A DNA stretch of 64,000 bases from contig NZ_CP154845.1 of NCBI RefSeq assembly GCF_047302285.1, forward strand, positions 2,108,001-2,172,000, given 5' to 3'. The translations under genes were made by a program, and so were the position numbers. Shown piece after piece: positions 1 to 9,132 of the stretch; position 1 is the first letter of the stretch; every line of letters begins with the position of its first letter. The notes under the pieces were generated by a model. The model was not told the DNA's origin, did no database searches, and saw only the letters and a list, made by a program, of their open reading frames with translations. Source of the stretch: Robertmurraya sp047302285 (GTDB taxonomy: Bacteria; Bacillota; Bacilli; Bacillales; Cytobacillaceae).

Positions 1-3000
1 GGAATGATTGTCGGAGTTATTGATACAGGGATCGATCCAGCCCATCGTGACATGGTTCTATCTTCGAAAAAAGATGCAGCACTGAAAAAGAATGATGTTA
101 AAAAGTACATAAGAGAAAACGGGCTTAATGGTCAATATTATTCCGATAAAGTCCCTTACGGATACAATTATATGGATGAAAATAATATCATTCGTGATAT
201 TGCTCCTGGTGCTTCTATGCATGGAATGCATGTTGCTGGGACGGTAGGGGCAAATGGAAATGAAGAAAATGGAGGCATTAAGGGAGTAGCACCTGAAGCT
301 CAGTTATTAGCCCTTAAAGTATTTGGAAATGATCCTAATATTACGACAACTTACGGGGATATTTATGTAAAGGCAATTGACGACGCGATTATTTTAGGTG
401 CCGATGTTTTGAATATGAGTTTAGGTTCAACAGCTGGATTTGTGTCATCTGAAACGATGGAGCAGAAAGCCGTCACAAGAGCTGTTGAAAATGGAGTACT
501 TATGTCAATTTCTGCAGGAAACTCTGCTCATCTAGGAAACGGTTGGGCAAATCCGTTAGCCTCAAATCCGGATATTGGCGTTTCTGGTTCTCCTGGAGTC
601 GCTTATGACTCTCTACAGGTCGCATCTGTAGAAAATACGTTTATGGATTTGGATGCGGTAAATTATGTAATTGATGGAGTAGAGAATAATGCCCCATTCC
701 TCTCTGCTGGAAATACTCATCCAAATGATGTGGAAACAAAAACATTCGATATCGTGTATGGTGGCTTAGGTTATCCTGAGGAACTTACGAATGTAGATGG
801 TAAATATGCGTTAATCCAACGCGGAGAGCTTGCTTTTGTTGATAAAGCATTAAATGCTCAAAATGCAGGAGCTGCAGGGGTTATTATTTATAATAACGCC
901 GATGGCTATGTCAATATGGCCACAGATTCAGCAATCATGATTCCACAGCTATTTATGCTGAAATCAGATGGAGACCAATTAGCTACAGCCCTTCAGGCAG
1001 GACAAGTTGTTTCCATTACATTTAATGGAGAAAAGACGACGGCTCCAAATCCTGAAGGTGGAAAAATGAGTGCCTTTACGTCTTGGGGCTTAACTCCGAA
1101 CTTAGATTTTAAACCGGAAATTGCAGCACCAGGGGGGCAAATTTACTCTACCCTTGAAAATAATCAGTATGGAATGATGAGTGGAACATCGATGGCAGCT
1201 CCTCATGTTTCCGGAGGGGCAGCGCTTGTTCTAGAGAGAGTAGATAACGAATTCGGTGTAACTGGCTTTGAGAGAATAAATATTGCCAAAAATCTACTTA
1301 TGAATACATCTAGTCCAATTAAAGATCAGGGCTTTGTCAATGGCGTATTTGGTTGGGATAATCCATATTCTCCAAGAAGACAAGGTGCGGGAATCATGCA
1401 ACTTCATTCAGCCTTGAAATCCCCAGTTATTGTTACGGAAAGCCGTACCAATGAAGGGAAAGTTGCCTTAAAAGAGATTCACGATCAATTCGAGTTTACA
1501 TTAACTGCGCTAAACTACAGTGACGAAGCTGTTAGCTATAATGTTTCAGCCAATCTTCAAACAGATTTTGCAGGTTGGGGAGAGTTAGGCTATGAAGCAA
1601 ACGTACTAGAGGCAGCTCCAATCTATGATGCTAGTATACTTGTAAATGGAGAGACAGCAACAGAAATCACGGTCCTTGCTAATGAATCTGTAACCTTAAC
1701 AGTAACGGCAGATTTATCGAATGCAACAGTTGTAGAACCGTCAACTGGAGCGTTAATCCCTGCAACGGATGTCTTTATCAATGGCTATTTTGTTGAAGGA
1801 TTTGTCACCTTGACTGATTCTACAGACGTCAATCCAACATTAACCGTGCCTTATGTTGGCTTTAATGGAGACTGGGATCAAGCTCCAATTATTGATGGCA
1901 TGGTCTATGATGAACAGTCTTTTTATGGCATGGGTGGAGCTGTATACGATGCAGGAGAAGATAGCTACAATTATTTAGGATATGATCCAATCTCAAGTAC
2001 GATTACAAATGAAAATATTGCGTTTTCTCCAAACGGAGATCATATTCAAGATGAAATCATTCCGATTCTCTCTTTCCTTCGGAATGCTAAAGAAGTAGAG
2101 TTAGCGATTCTTGATGAGAATGGAAATGAAGTTAGAAAGCTACGCACGGAAAATGAAGTACGGAAGAATTACTATGATGGAGGATTAAACCCTCATTATA
2201 CATTGAACCCATTATGGGAGTGGGATGGAAAGATTCAAAATGCAACGGCAGAAGATGGACAATATTATTTTGAAATTCGCACTGTCATTGATTTCCCTGA
2301 TGCAGATTGGCAAACTGTTTCAATCCCAGTTAAAGTGGACACTGTAGCTCCTAGTATTGAAGCTGAATTAACAGAAACCACGTTAGCCTTAAATGTTGAG
2401 GATAACGAAAATGGTTCTGGAATTGCCTATATTGATATATTAGTAGACGGAAATTCTATCCTTGCAACACCGCTTCCAGGTGATACGACTGAATATACAT
2501 TACCTGAGGATGCTGCATTTGATGAAGTGACAGTGGTTGCATATGATTATGCTGGTAACATAGCGGAGGAAAAAGTGGAAGCTAGTAGTAGTGACAAAAC
2601 GATGCCTTTTGTGTATTTAGTAAATCCAGAAGCATTAGAGGTTTACAATTCTGGTGAACTACAGGTAAATGGATATGTTGTTGAAAATGAATCAGGTTTG
2701 AAGGAATTGACGATTGCTGGTGAAAAAATTCCATTCCAGTTCAATGAAGCAACAGCAAGATATGAATTTGATTCAACCATTGAAGTTGAGGATAATTTTC
2801 ACCGTCTAGATGTAAGAGCCATTGATTATGCTGCTAACGAATTTTCAATCAAGCGTGACGTGTTTGTGGATAGTACAGCCCCAGTATTGGAAGTAAAAGG
2901 ACTACCTAAAGACCAATACATTAAGCATAACGCTAAAAATCCAGTTGTAGACCTTCAAGTAACGGACAACTTTGATGAAATTCGATTTTATTACAATGGA

Positions 3001-3222
3001 AGTGAAGAGTTTTACCAAGAGCTAAAAGCTCCTTATGAGATGAGAAGCTTTAACAAAGTTTTTTCCGACTACACATTAATACTTGCAGATGGATGGAATA
3101 CCTTCACCTTTGAAGTTGAGGACCTTGCAGGAAATAAAACGATTGAAACAATTGAGCTTTATAAGTTAAAAAAGGGTGAGAAAGCACCAAAGAAAGACAA
3201 CCCAGGAAAAGGTAAAAAGTAA
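1..3222 (+). CDS. Secreted S8 family serine peptidase (Vpr/lactocepin-like), 5' end outside window
   Basis: Large extracellular subtilisin-family endopeptidase, incomplete at the left edge. The frame is open from base 1, and the ATG at 4 lies inside the catalytic core, so it is not the start. Counting from that Met, the triad is D7 in a DTGID motif, H73 in HGMHVAGT, and S396 in GTSMAAPH. A PA (protease-associated) insert lies at about 230-340, between His and Ser, as in Vpr and cell-envelope proteinases. After the catalytic domain come an Fn3-like domain (about 480-600), a segment beginning AFSPNGD that resembles FlgD/CHU-type Ig folds (about 680-770), and further Ig-like repeats. The C-terminus is a basic KKGEKAPKKDNPGKGKK tail with no LPXTG or SLH anchor, so release or charge-based wall association is likely. 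Signal peptide and propeptide must lie upstream of the window. Confidence 0.93.
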   Translation, partial: GMIVGVIDTGIDPAHRDMVLSSKKDAALKKNDVKKYIRENGLNGQYYSDKVPYGYNYMDENNIIRDIAPGASMHGMHVAGTVGANGNEENGGIKGVAPEAQLLALKVFGNDPNITTTYGDIYVKAIDDAIILGADVLNMSLGSTAGFVSSETMEQKAVTRAVENGVLMSISAGNSAHLGNGWANPLASNPDIGVSGSPGVAYDSLQVASVENTFMDLDAVNYVIDGVENNAPFLSAGNTHPNDVETKTFDIVYGGLGYPEELTNVDGKYALIQRGELAFVDKALNAQNAGAAGVIIYNNADGYVNMATDSAIMIPQLFMLKSDGDQLATALQAGQVVSITFNGEKTTAPNPEGGKMSAFTSWGLTPNLDFKPEIAAPGGQIYSTLENNQYGMMSGTSMAAPHVSGGAALVLERVDNEFGVTGFERINIAKNLLMNTSSPIKDQGFVNGVFGWDNPYSPRRQGAGIMQLHSALKSPVIVTESRTNEGKVALKEIHDQFEFTLTALNYSDEAVSYNVSANLQTDFAGWGELGYEANVLEAAPIYDASILVNGETATEITVLANESVTLTVTADLSNATVVEPSTGALIPATDVFINGYFVEGFVTLTDSTDVNPTLTVPYVGFNGDWDQAPIIDGMVYDEQSFYGMGGAVYDAGEDSYNYLGYDPISSTITNENIAFSPNGDHIQDEIIPILSFLRNAKEVELAILDENGNEVRKLRTENEVRKNYYDGGLNPHYTLNPLWEWDGKIQNATAEDGQYYFEIRTVIDFPDADWQTVSIPVKVDTVAPSIEAELTETTLALNVEDNENGSGIAYIDILVDGNSILATPLPGDTTEYTLPEDAAFDEVTVVAYDYAGNIAEEKVEASSSDKTMPFVYLVNPEALEVYNSGELQVNGYVVENESGLKELTIAGEKIPFQFNEATARYEFDSTIEVEDNFHRLDVRAIDYAANEFSIKRDVFVDSTAPVLEVKGLPKDQYIKHNAKNPVVDLQVTDNFDEIRFYYNGSEEFYQELKAPYEMRSFNKVFSDYTLILADGWNTFTFEVEDLAGNKTIETIELYKLKKGEKAPKKDNPGKGKK

Positions 3223-3254
3223 AAAATTAGAAAGCAGATTGAATGAGTCTATAA

Positions 3255-4349
3255 ATGTCGGAACGGTTTTTAACGAGAGCGGCGAAGGTAGATGAAGAAG
3301 CTGCTTTTCCCTTTGAAAATATTGAAGAGCTAAAAGCTTCAGGATACACTCAATTAACGGTTCCAAAAGAATTTGGAGGAGAAGAGATTTCCTTATATGA
3401 ACTCGTTCGTTTGCAGGAACAAATAGCCATTGGTGATGGAGCGACTGCCTTATCGATCGGCTGGCATATGGGGATATTGAAAAATTTAGCTGAAAAACGA
3501 ATCTGGAGTGAAGAGATTTACAAAAGAATACTGGAAGATGTCAAAAAAGGAGCCTTGCTTAATGGTGCTGCCAGTGAACCTCAAACAGGCAGTCCAACAA
3601 GAGGTGGAAAGCCGACAACAACGGCGACAAAGTCGGAGAATGGCTGGATTCTTAACGGTCGCAAAACGTTTACAACGATGTCACCAGTACTGGACTATTT
3701 TATCGTCAGTGCGAGTGTAAAGGATTCTGATGTAGTAGGAAATTTCCTTGTTCAACGTTCCCTACCAGGTGTTGACATTGAAGAGACTTGGGACAGTATT
3801 GCGATGCGGGGCACAGGAAGTCATGACCTTGTATTAAAGGGTGTTGAGGTAAAGAGTGATGATTTTGTCGAGCGTTTCGTTCCAGGAAAGAAATCGGCTA
3901 ATGGCTGGATGTTACATATCCCAGCCTGTTATTTAGGAATAGCCCAAGCAGCTCAAAAATACGCTATTACCTTTGCAAAGAGTTACTCACCGAACAGTAT
4001 ATCAGGAACGATTAGTGATATCCCTAGTGTTCAACAGCGGATCGGAGAAATGGAGCTAAATATCTTGGAGGCAAAACATTTTCTCTATTCGGTTGCCAAG
4101 CAATGGGATTCCTCAACAGAAGAGGAGAGGATGAGATTAAACGCTGAACTTGGAGCGGTCAAACATTCAGTAACAAATAAAGCGCTCCATGTGGTCGATC
4201 TAGCTATGCGTGTTGTGGGAGCAAGAAGTCTTTCGCAACAAAATCCTCTTCAACGTTATTATCGAGATGTGAGAGCAGGGCTTCATAATCCACCGATGGA
4301 TGATATGACGATACAAATGTTAGCTAAAAAAGCAATTGCATCAAATTGA
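3255..4349 (+). CDS. Acyl-CoA dehydrogenase family protein, probably N-terminally truncated
   Basis: Flavin-dependent acyl-CoA dehydrogenase fold of 364 residues: an N-terminal helical part (about 1-90), a middle beta domain (about 95-200, containing the substrate/FAD stretch NGRKTFTTMSP) and a C-terminal four-helix domain with the subunit-contact motif MRVVGARSL near the end. It is closest to the YdbM-type enzymes of Bacillus rather than to the mmgC class, by my memory of the families. Family members normally begin about 20 residues earlier. Here the first residues are SERFLTRAAK, the codon just before the ATG is TAA, and there is no convincing ribosome binding site within 15 bases. It sits 32 bases after the protease gene and ends in a strong terminator. 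It may be a translated but shortened protein, or a gene inactivated by a deletion at its 5' end. Confidence 0.8.
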   Translation: MSERFLTRAAKVDEEAAFPFENIEELKASGYTQLTVPKEFGGEEISLYELVRLQEQIAIGDGATALSIGWHMGILKNLAEKRIWSEEIYKRILEDVKKGALLNGAASEPQTGSPTRGGKPTTTATKSENGWILNGRKTFTTMSPVLDYFIVSASVKDSDVVGNFLVQRSLPGVDIEETWDSIAMRGTGSHDLVLKGVEVKSDDFVERFVPGKKSANGWMLHIPACYLGIAQAAQKYAITFAKSYSPNSISGTISDIPSVQQRIGEMELNILEAKHFLYSVAKQWDSSTEEERMRLNAELGAVKHSVTNKALHVVDLAMRVVGARSLSQQNPLQRYYRDVRAGLHNPPMDDMTIQMLAKKAIASN

Positions 4350-4352
4350 ACA

Positions 4353-4382
4353 AAAAACCGCCGAACGAAGGCGGTTTTTTTG
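4353..4382 (+). terminator. Rho-independent terminator after the acyl-CoA dehydrogenase gene
   Basis: A 10-bp stem (AAAAACCGCC with GGCGGTTTTT) and a 7-base loop is followed by a T run. It begins just after the stop codon. Confidence 0.9.
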
Positions 4383-4395
4383 TTTTCTAGAAATT

Positions 4396-4708
4396 TACAA
4401 ATTCCCTCGACTTGTGGATAAGTGTTCGATAAAATGTTCGTATAAACAGTAGGAGTATCGGTATGAAAAAATAACAGGAAAAATTCCGCTTAATGAGCAA
4501 GCATCATGAAAAAGAGCCGAAATAACAGGAAAAATTCCTGCTATTCCCTCAAAAAATGCTAAAATAAACGATTTTGCTCTCCATAAGCGGAAAATCTTCC
4601 GTTATTTCCCCTAAAAGGGACTCCATTAAGGAGATAACAGGAAAAATTCCGCTTAAGGGTGAGAGAGGTTTGGAACAAATAAGGTCTTATATTAGAAATT
4701 AGACAAAC
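4396..4708. repeat. Dispersed intergenic repeat, copy A
   Basis: About 310 bases that recur almost unchanged at 40861-41160 in the same orientation. By eye the two copies differ by roughly a dozen substitutions and a few small indels; the largest indel is an extra 11-12 bases near 4425-4440, where TGTTCG is duplicated. The element contains four related units built on GGAA(n)TTCC: ATAACAGGAAAAATTCCGCTT at 4471, a similar unit at 4522, an inverted-sense unit ATAAGCGGAAAATCTTCCG at 4583, and a fourth at 4634. It has no open reading frame and lies between a terminator and the promoter of the next gene. Function unknown. Confidence 0.9.
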
Positions 4709-4709
4709 C

Positions 4710-4740
4710 GAAGCTTCCAACATTTTGTAGGAGCTTTTTT
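4710..4740 (+). terminator. Terminator-like hairpin at the right end of repeat copy A
   Basis: AAGCTTCC and GGAGCTT pair with one bulged base across a loop of about 11 bases, followed by a T run. No gene directly precedes it, so it may terminate read-through or a transcript arising within the repeat. Confidence 0.5.
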
Positions 4741-4776
4741 GTTTGCCAAACTATCTAGAAATTTTTGTAACATTTA

Positions 4777-4803
4777 TGTAACTTTACCAATGCTATTGAA
4801 GTC
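4777..4803 (+). promoter_or_regulatory. Candidate ECF-sigma promoter upstream of the beta-propeller gene
   Basis: TGTAAC, 17 bases, then AGTC. The layout (TGwAAC, N17, nGTC) matches the motif at 6850-6876 ahead of the sigma-factor operon and resembles promoters of Bacillus ECF sigma factors (TGAAAC, N16-17, CGTC). A second TGTAAC lies 11 bases further upstream at 4766. Prediction only. Confidence 0.5.
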
Positions 4804-4891
4804 AAAGAAAGTGAACACAGTTTTTACATATACAAATTCTAGTTCTTGTTCCATATAAAAGTTAACGCTTACTATTTAAGGAGGGTTTTTT

Positions 4892-6799
4892 ATGAAAGGG
4901 AAATGGTTTTTTTATCCGGGCGTGGCTATTTTACTCCTATCTGCAACTATTTATTTCTCTATCACTCGGGATAACGACGTTCAACAGGCTGAAGCACTTC
5001 CGTCAAAAGTCAATAATGCAGACACTCCATCTGTTATTTCATCAAAAGAAAAGCTGAATCAGTATTTTAAAGAATTGATCCGAGATGAAAAAGGAACTCG
5101 TCTATTTATGACAGAAGAATCACAATCAATCGCAGAAGATAGTAGTGGAGCATTTGAGAATAGTAGTGAGAGCTATGATGTTTCCGAAACAAATATTCAA
5201 GTACAAGGTGTCGATGAAGCAGACCTTGTTAAAAGCAATGGCAGTCATATTTTTCAAGTAGTGGATGGGAAAGTGAATATCGTTGAAACGAACGGTGGCA
5301 ATGATATGAAGTTACTCCATTCTCTATCCTTTCCCTATAATTTTTATCCTACAGAGTTGTTTCTCCATGATACTAAACTACTAATCGTAGGATATAGCCA
5401 TGAAGAATGGAAAGAGCCGAAGATAACAGAAGGGGCCAATAAAATCATGATCGCTCCTATCAATGAGATGACGAAGGCTCTCGTATACAATATCGAGGAC
5501 CCTAGTAAACCGATCGAAGAAAGAACGATTTCTCTAGAAGGACATATTGTTTCCATGCGAAAAATTGATAGCAAAGTGTATGTTGTGACAAATCAATTTC
5601 CTCAATATTGGTTATTGCGAGAAAATGAAGATGTTGATTTAAGACCACGCTATAGTGATAGCAGTGTCAGTACTGAAAGCCTCATCGTAGACTATGATGA
5701 AATTCAAATTTTCCCTGAATCTAAGGAAGGGAATTATACCAATATCGCAGCTTTTGACTTAGCTATTCCGCAAGAAGAAGCTCATATTACGACCTATTTA
5801 GGTGGTGGGAATCAGTTATATATGTCGAAGGGGAATTTGTATCTTGCCCTACAAAATTGGGCTGTTAGACCATTAATGGATGGACCAGTCGATTCAGTAA
5901 GTACGACCGTTTATAAATATGCCATAAATGATTTGGACGTAACATTCCATAGTTCCACTGAAATTGAAGGCTCAATTCTAAACCAATTTTCAATGGATGA
6001 ACATAATGGTTATTTTCGAGTTGTCACAACAAATGGAAATACGTGGAATGATGAGAACCCATCTTCAAACCATCTATTCATATATGACGAACACTTAAAA
6101 AAGATTAGCTCGATAGATGATTTAGCAAGAGGAGAAAGAATTTATTCAGCGCGTTTTATGGGAGAAAAAATCTATATGGTTACATTTAAAGAAACGGATC
6201 CTTTATTTGTCATTGATGCATCCAATCCAGAAGCACCAGAGGTTCTAGGAGAACTGAAAATTCCCGGATTCAGTAATTATCTTCACCCATATGATGAAAA
6301 TCATTTAATTGGTTTTGGTCATGATACAAAGGTAGTTCCTTCGAAGGACTCTAGTGAACCATTAATTTTAACGGAAGGTGTAAAGCTATCTTTATTTGAT
6401 GTTTCAGATATGAAAGATCCGAAGGAAAAGTTCACAAAAGTGATTGGTGGAAGAGGAACTTACTCTCCATTAAATTACGATCATAAAGCATTGTTATTTG
6501 ATCAGGAAAAAAATCTCTTTGCTTTCCCTATTAATATTTATGAAGAGGTAAAAGGGAAGGAATTCGAGCAGAATTTCATCTTTCAAGGCGCTCAAGTTTA
6601 CAACATAGATCTCAATCAAGGCTTCCGATTAAAGTCTGAAATAAGCCATATGAAGGGCAATCAACCATATGAAGAATGGGAAAATGAAATCAGGCGTCTT
6701 CTCTATATAGACGATACCTTGTATGTCCTTTCTAATTCAAAAATTACTTCACATTCATTAACGGATTATAAGTTAAAAGGCGAACTATTACTGAATTAG
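4892..6799 (+). CDS. Secreted or membrane-anchored protein with C-terminal beta-propeller domain
   Basis: A 635-residue protein with a single hydrophobic segment at residues 5-24, serving as signal anchor or signal peptide, then an exported region. Residues from about 90 to the end match the family described as secreted proteins with a C-terminal beta-propeller distantly related to WD-40 (Pfam Beta_propel). I recognise this from repeated strand patterns such as QVVDGKVNIVET, KLLIVGYS, KVYVVTNQFP, KIYMVTFKETDPLFVID and the EADLVKSNGSHIFQV opening. The start is well supported by AAGGAGGG 6 bases upstream. The molecular role of the family is unknown; a propeller outside the membrane suggests a protein or ligand platform. 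It is a single-gene unit between an ECF-like promoter motif and its own terminator, and stands directly before the ECF sigma operon, which suggests membership of that regulon. Confidence 0.9.
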   Translation: MKGKWFFYPGVAILLLSATIYFSITRDNDVQQAEALPSKVNNADTPSVISSKEKLNQYFKELIRDEKGTRLFMTEESQSIAEDSSGAFENSSESYDVSETNIQVQGVDEADLVKSNGSHIFQVVDGKVNIVETNGGNDMKLLHSLSFPYNFYPTELFLHDTKLLIVGYSHEEWKEPKITEGANKIMIAPINEMTKALVYNIEDPSKPIEERTISLEGHIVSMRKIDSKVYVVTNQFPQYWLLRENEDVDLRPRYSDSSVSTESLIVDYDEIQIFPESKEGNYTNIAAFDLAIPQEEAHITTYLGGGNQLYMSKGNLYLALQNWAVRPLMDGPVDSVSTTVYKYAINDLDVTFHSSTEIEGSILNQFSMDEHNGYFRVVTTNGNTWNDENPSSNHLFIYDEHLKKISSIDDLARGERIYSARFMGEKIYMVTFKETDPLFVIDASNPEAPEVLGELKIPGFSNYLHPYDENHLIGFGHDTKVVPSKDSSEPLILTEGVKLSLFDVSDMKDPKEKFTKVIGGRGTYSPLNYDHKALLFDQEKNLFAFPINIYEEVKGKEFEQNFIFQGAQVYNIDLNQGFRLKSEISHMKGNQPYEEWENEIRRLLYIDDTLYVLSNSKITSHSLTDYKLKGELLLN

Positions 6800-6810
6800 G
6801 TCTAATAATA

Positions 6811-6843
6811 AAAGCTCAAATCATGTGATTTGAGCTTTTTTTC
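6811..6843 (+). terminator. Rho-independent terminator after the beta-propeller gene
   Basis: Stem AAAGCTCAAATCA with TGATTTGAGCTTT, 3-base loop, seven-T run; starts 11 bases after the stop codon. Confidence 0.93.
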
Positions 6844-6849
6844 CTTTTT

Positions 6850-6876
6850 TGAAACTTTTTTCCCAGTACATTTGTC
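6850..6876 (+). promoter_or_regulatory. Candidate ECF-sigma autoregulatory promoter
   Basis: TGAAAC, 17 bases, then TGTC, 45 bases before the first gene of the operon that encodes an ECF sigma factor. It follows the same layout as 4777-4803. ECF sigma factors in Bacillus commonly activate their own operon, so this is the expected place. Prediction only. Confidence 0.55.
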
Positions 6877-6920
6877 TAAAAAAATATGAGCTCATAAAGC
6901 ATGTGTGAAGGGGATTAGGG

Positions 6921-8876
6921 ATGGAGTTTATTAGTAGGTTCGTTTTATATATTGATAATCATTTTTATTTGAGTCATTTTAGCAAAGGGATCATTATCTG
7001 GTCTCTGACTGCTCTTGCTATATACGGAATACTTATTATTTTTTATCAGAAATGGAATAATACAAGATTGGCCACCTATGTTGGATTTACGGTACGGTTC
7101 GTCTTATTAATTGGTCTATCAATTGAAATGTTACATCAAGCAAATATCACTGAAATTACTGCCGTTTACTATGATCGGCAGCCATCATTACGGCAATTCT
7201 TACATTTTTTATTCTTTGGTTACATTATCGTGATTGGCTTTTACTATATTGTTACTCTTAAGCAAAAGAAGATGAAAGGATTGTTTTACACCTTTGACAT
7301 TGCTGTTCTTACACTTCCGTCTTTACAGTTAATCACTAGTATCATCTTGTTTATCGTAAATGGAGATGTAAACCGTTCAGACATTTTAGGATTTTTTAAT
7401 ATCCTTTTGATTGTCGTTGGAAGTCTCTATTTATTCTTTTTAAATTATTGGGAGGCCCGCTGGTTTACAATTGTTCCCTTTTATTTCATTGTAGTGAGTG
7501 TTAGTTTAATTGGATTTCTAGTAGGTGTAAAAATCATGGAGTTGTCCAATTTATTTGTCTTCTTGGGCTTGTTAATGACCTATCACCTCATTAAAAAGAG
7601 TGAGTTCAAGTGGTTAGAAAAGCTGAAACGTCCGTTTTCGCTATGTGTCGCAGTACTATTTCTTTTTTTATGCAACCCTATATATAATTTGGGGGATGCA
7701 GCTCTTGCTAGTACGGATGCGGAAGTGAGACTACGATATTTTGATTCCACCAATTTAGTTCAATTAGAGGAAGCAAAAGAACTCGCAAAGAAAATTACAG
7801 GGGATGAACATTTTTCATTTCAACAGCCTGAAACTCAGGACTTTCATAATCGATATTGGCTTAAGTCAAAAAACTATGCAGTAGATATCGACGGAATCTC
7901 AGGAAAAATTATATTTGTCCAGCGCCAAACAGCAGCGAAGGGTCAGAAGCATTCACATGAAGAATATGTGAAGATGTCTAAGCAATTATTAAAAAGAATG
8001 GGAAGGACTTTACTTAATGACGATCAAATTGTCAGTACGGTCACAGAGGAAAATAATCAAGTACTTGTTGAACTGGCTCCGAAGTTTACCGATGGAACTG
8101 TTTTAGGTGAAGATAAGAAAGAACAAAGCTTTGAATTTGTAAACACAAGCTTTAAATGGGAAAAGGATTCACTTATACATTTCGAAGAACGATTAAACTT
8201 GTACCCAATTGAGAGTATGAAGGATGTACAATTATCATCAGACGATATTGAAAAGATCTTGTCGGATTGGTATCAACTACTTGGTCAAGAGATGCCGGGT
8301 TATGTTATTGATGGTTTACAATATGGTTATAGTAATCGAAGGATCGAGATCAATATCTCTACATCGAAGGATGACATCATACAATTAGATGGACTTACAG
8401 GAGAAGTATTGTACTTTGGCGGGAATCTAGAAAATTATCAACAGGTGGATTTTGAGGAGCTAGAAACTAAAGTACTAGTTAGCAAAAAAATGCAGTTTGA
8501 GCACTGGAAGCGAGAACGTATATCAAATTTTTGGGAATGGCGAGAAAAGAATCCAGTAGATACGAAACTTCCCTATGTGCATCAATTTGGTTACACAAAA
8601 GGAGAACCACTTTTCACATATGATAAACGAATTGATTATTATATAAAGGTAGATCGTAATGTGAAAGTAGAGTCTAGTAAAGAAGCCTATGAGACTGTCG
8701 CCAAAGAACTTAATTATACACCGTATGCGTCAAGGGCTAAACTTACTGAAGTCATAGATGAAAATGACAAAATAAGATTAGCGTGGTTAATTGTCATTCA
8801 ACCTTATAAACAATCAGAGCATCGCCTCTACTTAGTAGATATAGAAACGAAAGAGTGGGTCTCTCTTTATGAATAA
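6921..8876 (+). CDS. Polytopic membrane protein with large extracytoplasmic PepSY/YcdB-like region
   Basis: 651 residues. The first 260 or so hold about eight hydrophobic segments (near 20-42, 50-70, 90-110, 120-145, 155-175, 180-200, 205-225 and 240-258). The remaining 390 residues are hydrophilic and, by topology, probably outside the cell. Twice this part contains a beta-turn signature of the kind VDIDGISGKI and IQLDGLTGEV, typical of PepSY-like and YcdB/YcdC-type domains, which often act as inhibitors or sensors at the cell surface. I do not recognise a named homologue. It is the first gene of the sigma-factor operon and its last 8 bases overlap the following anti-sigma gene, so it is co-translated with the regulators. 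It is therefore a candidate sensor, or a main target, of the sigma factor. Confidence 0.75.
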   Translation: MEFISRFVLYIDNHFYLSHFSKGIIIWSLTALAIYGILIIFYQKWNNTRLATYVGFTVRFVLLIGLSIEMLHQANITEITAVYYDRQPSLRQFLHFLFFGYIIVIGFYYIVTLKQKKMKGLFYTFDIAVLTLPSLQLITSIILFIVNGDVNRSDILGFFNILLIVVGSLYLFFLNYWEARWFTIVPFYFIVVSVSLIGFLVGVKIMELSNLFVFLGLLMTYHLIKKSEFKWLEKLKRPFSLCVAVLFLFLCNPIYNLGDAALASTDAEVRLRYFDSTNLVQLEEAKELAKKITGDEHFSFQQPETQDFHNRYWLKSKNYAVDIDGISGKIIFVQRQTAAKGQKHSHEEYVKMSKQLLKRMGRTLLNDDQIVSTVTEENNQVLVELAPKFTDGTVLGEDKKEQSFEFVNTSFKWEKDSLIHFEERLNLYPIESMKDVQLSSDDIEKILSDWYQLLGQEMPGYVIDGLQYGYSNRRIEINISTSKDDIIQLDGLTGEVLYFGGNLENYQQVDFEELETKVLVSKKMQFEHWKRERISNFWEWREKNPVDTKLPYVHQFGYTKGEPLFTYDKRIDYYIKVDRNVKVESSKEAYETVAKELNYTPYASRAKLTEVIDENDKIRLAWLIVIQPYKQSEHRLYLVDIETKEWVSLYE

Positions 8877-9132
8877 AAAAGATGAGTGTGCAATATTTCA
8901 AGATTTGTATGAATTGTATGTGGATGATGAAGTAGAGGAAGAAACAAAGAGTTGGATGAGGGAGCATGAGGATAAATGTGCCCAATGTCATAAAGGAAAT
9001 GTTGAAAGGGAAGACATACGAATTGATGATGAAGAGAATGGGAAAATATGGGGAATTCGAATGATGACGATGATGATGTATAGCCTGTTTATTTTTCTTT
9101 CAATATGGATGTCCATTTGGTACTGGTGGTAA
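8869..9132 (+). CDS. Small zf-HC2 anti-sigma factor candidate (first of two)
   Basis: An 87-residue protein with an N-terminal zinc-binding anti-sigma motif (HEDKCAQC, i.e. H-x3-C-x2-C, preceded by a Cys at position 7) and one C-terminal membrane helix rich in Met, Phe and Trp (about 65-86). This is the minimal layout of a membrane-anchored zf-HC2 anti-sigma factor that holds an ECF sigma factor at the membrane. It overlaps the preceding membrane-protein gene by 8 bases, and its TAA stop is immediately followed by the ATG of the sigma gene, indicating tight translational coupling. The outer portion is nearly absent, so any signal would have to come through a partner such as the preceding polytopic protein. 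Confidence 0.82.
   Translation: MNKKDECAIFQDLYELYVDDEVEEETKSWMREHEDKCAQCHKGNVEREDIRIDDEENGKIWGIRMMTMMMYSLFIFLSIWMSIWYWW

Noticed and set aside
4..3222. ATG at position 4 as the true start of the subtilase
   Set aside because: It lies only six codons before the catalytic Asp, leaves no signal peptide, and the frame is open back to base 1; the gene is cut by the window edge.
4471..4659. CRISPR-like array in the repeat region
   Set aside because: The units vary in sequence, one is inverted, spacing is irregular and the spacers are identical in the second copy; no cas gene is present.
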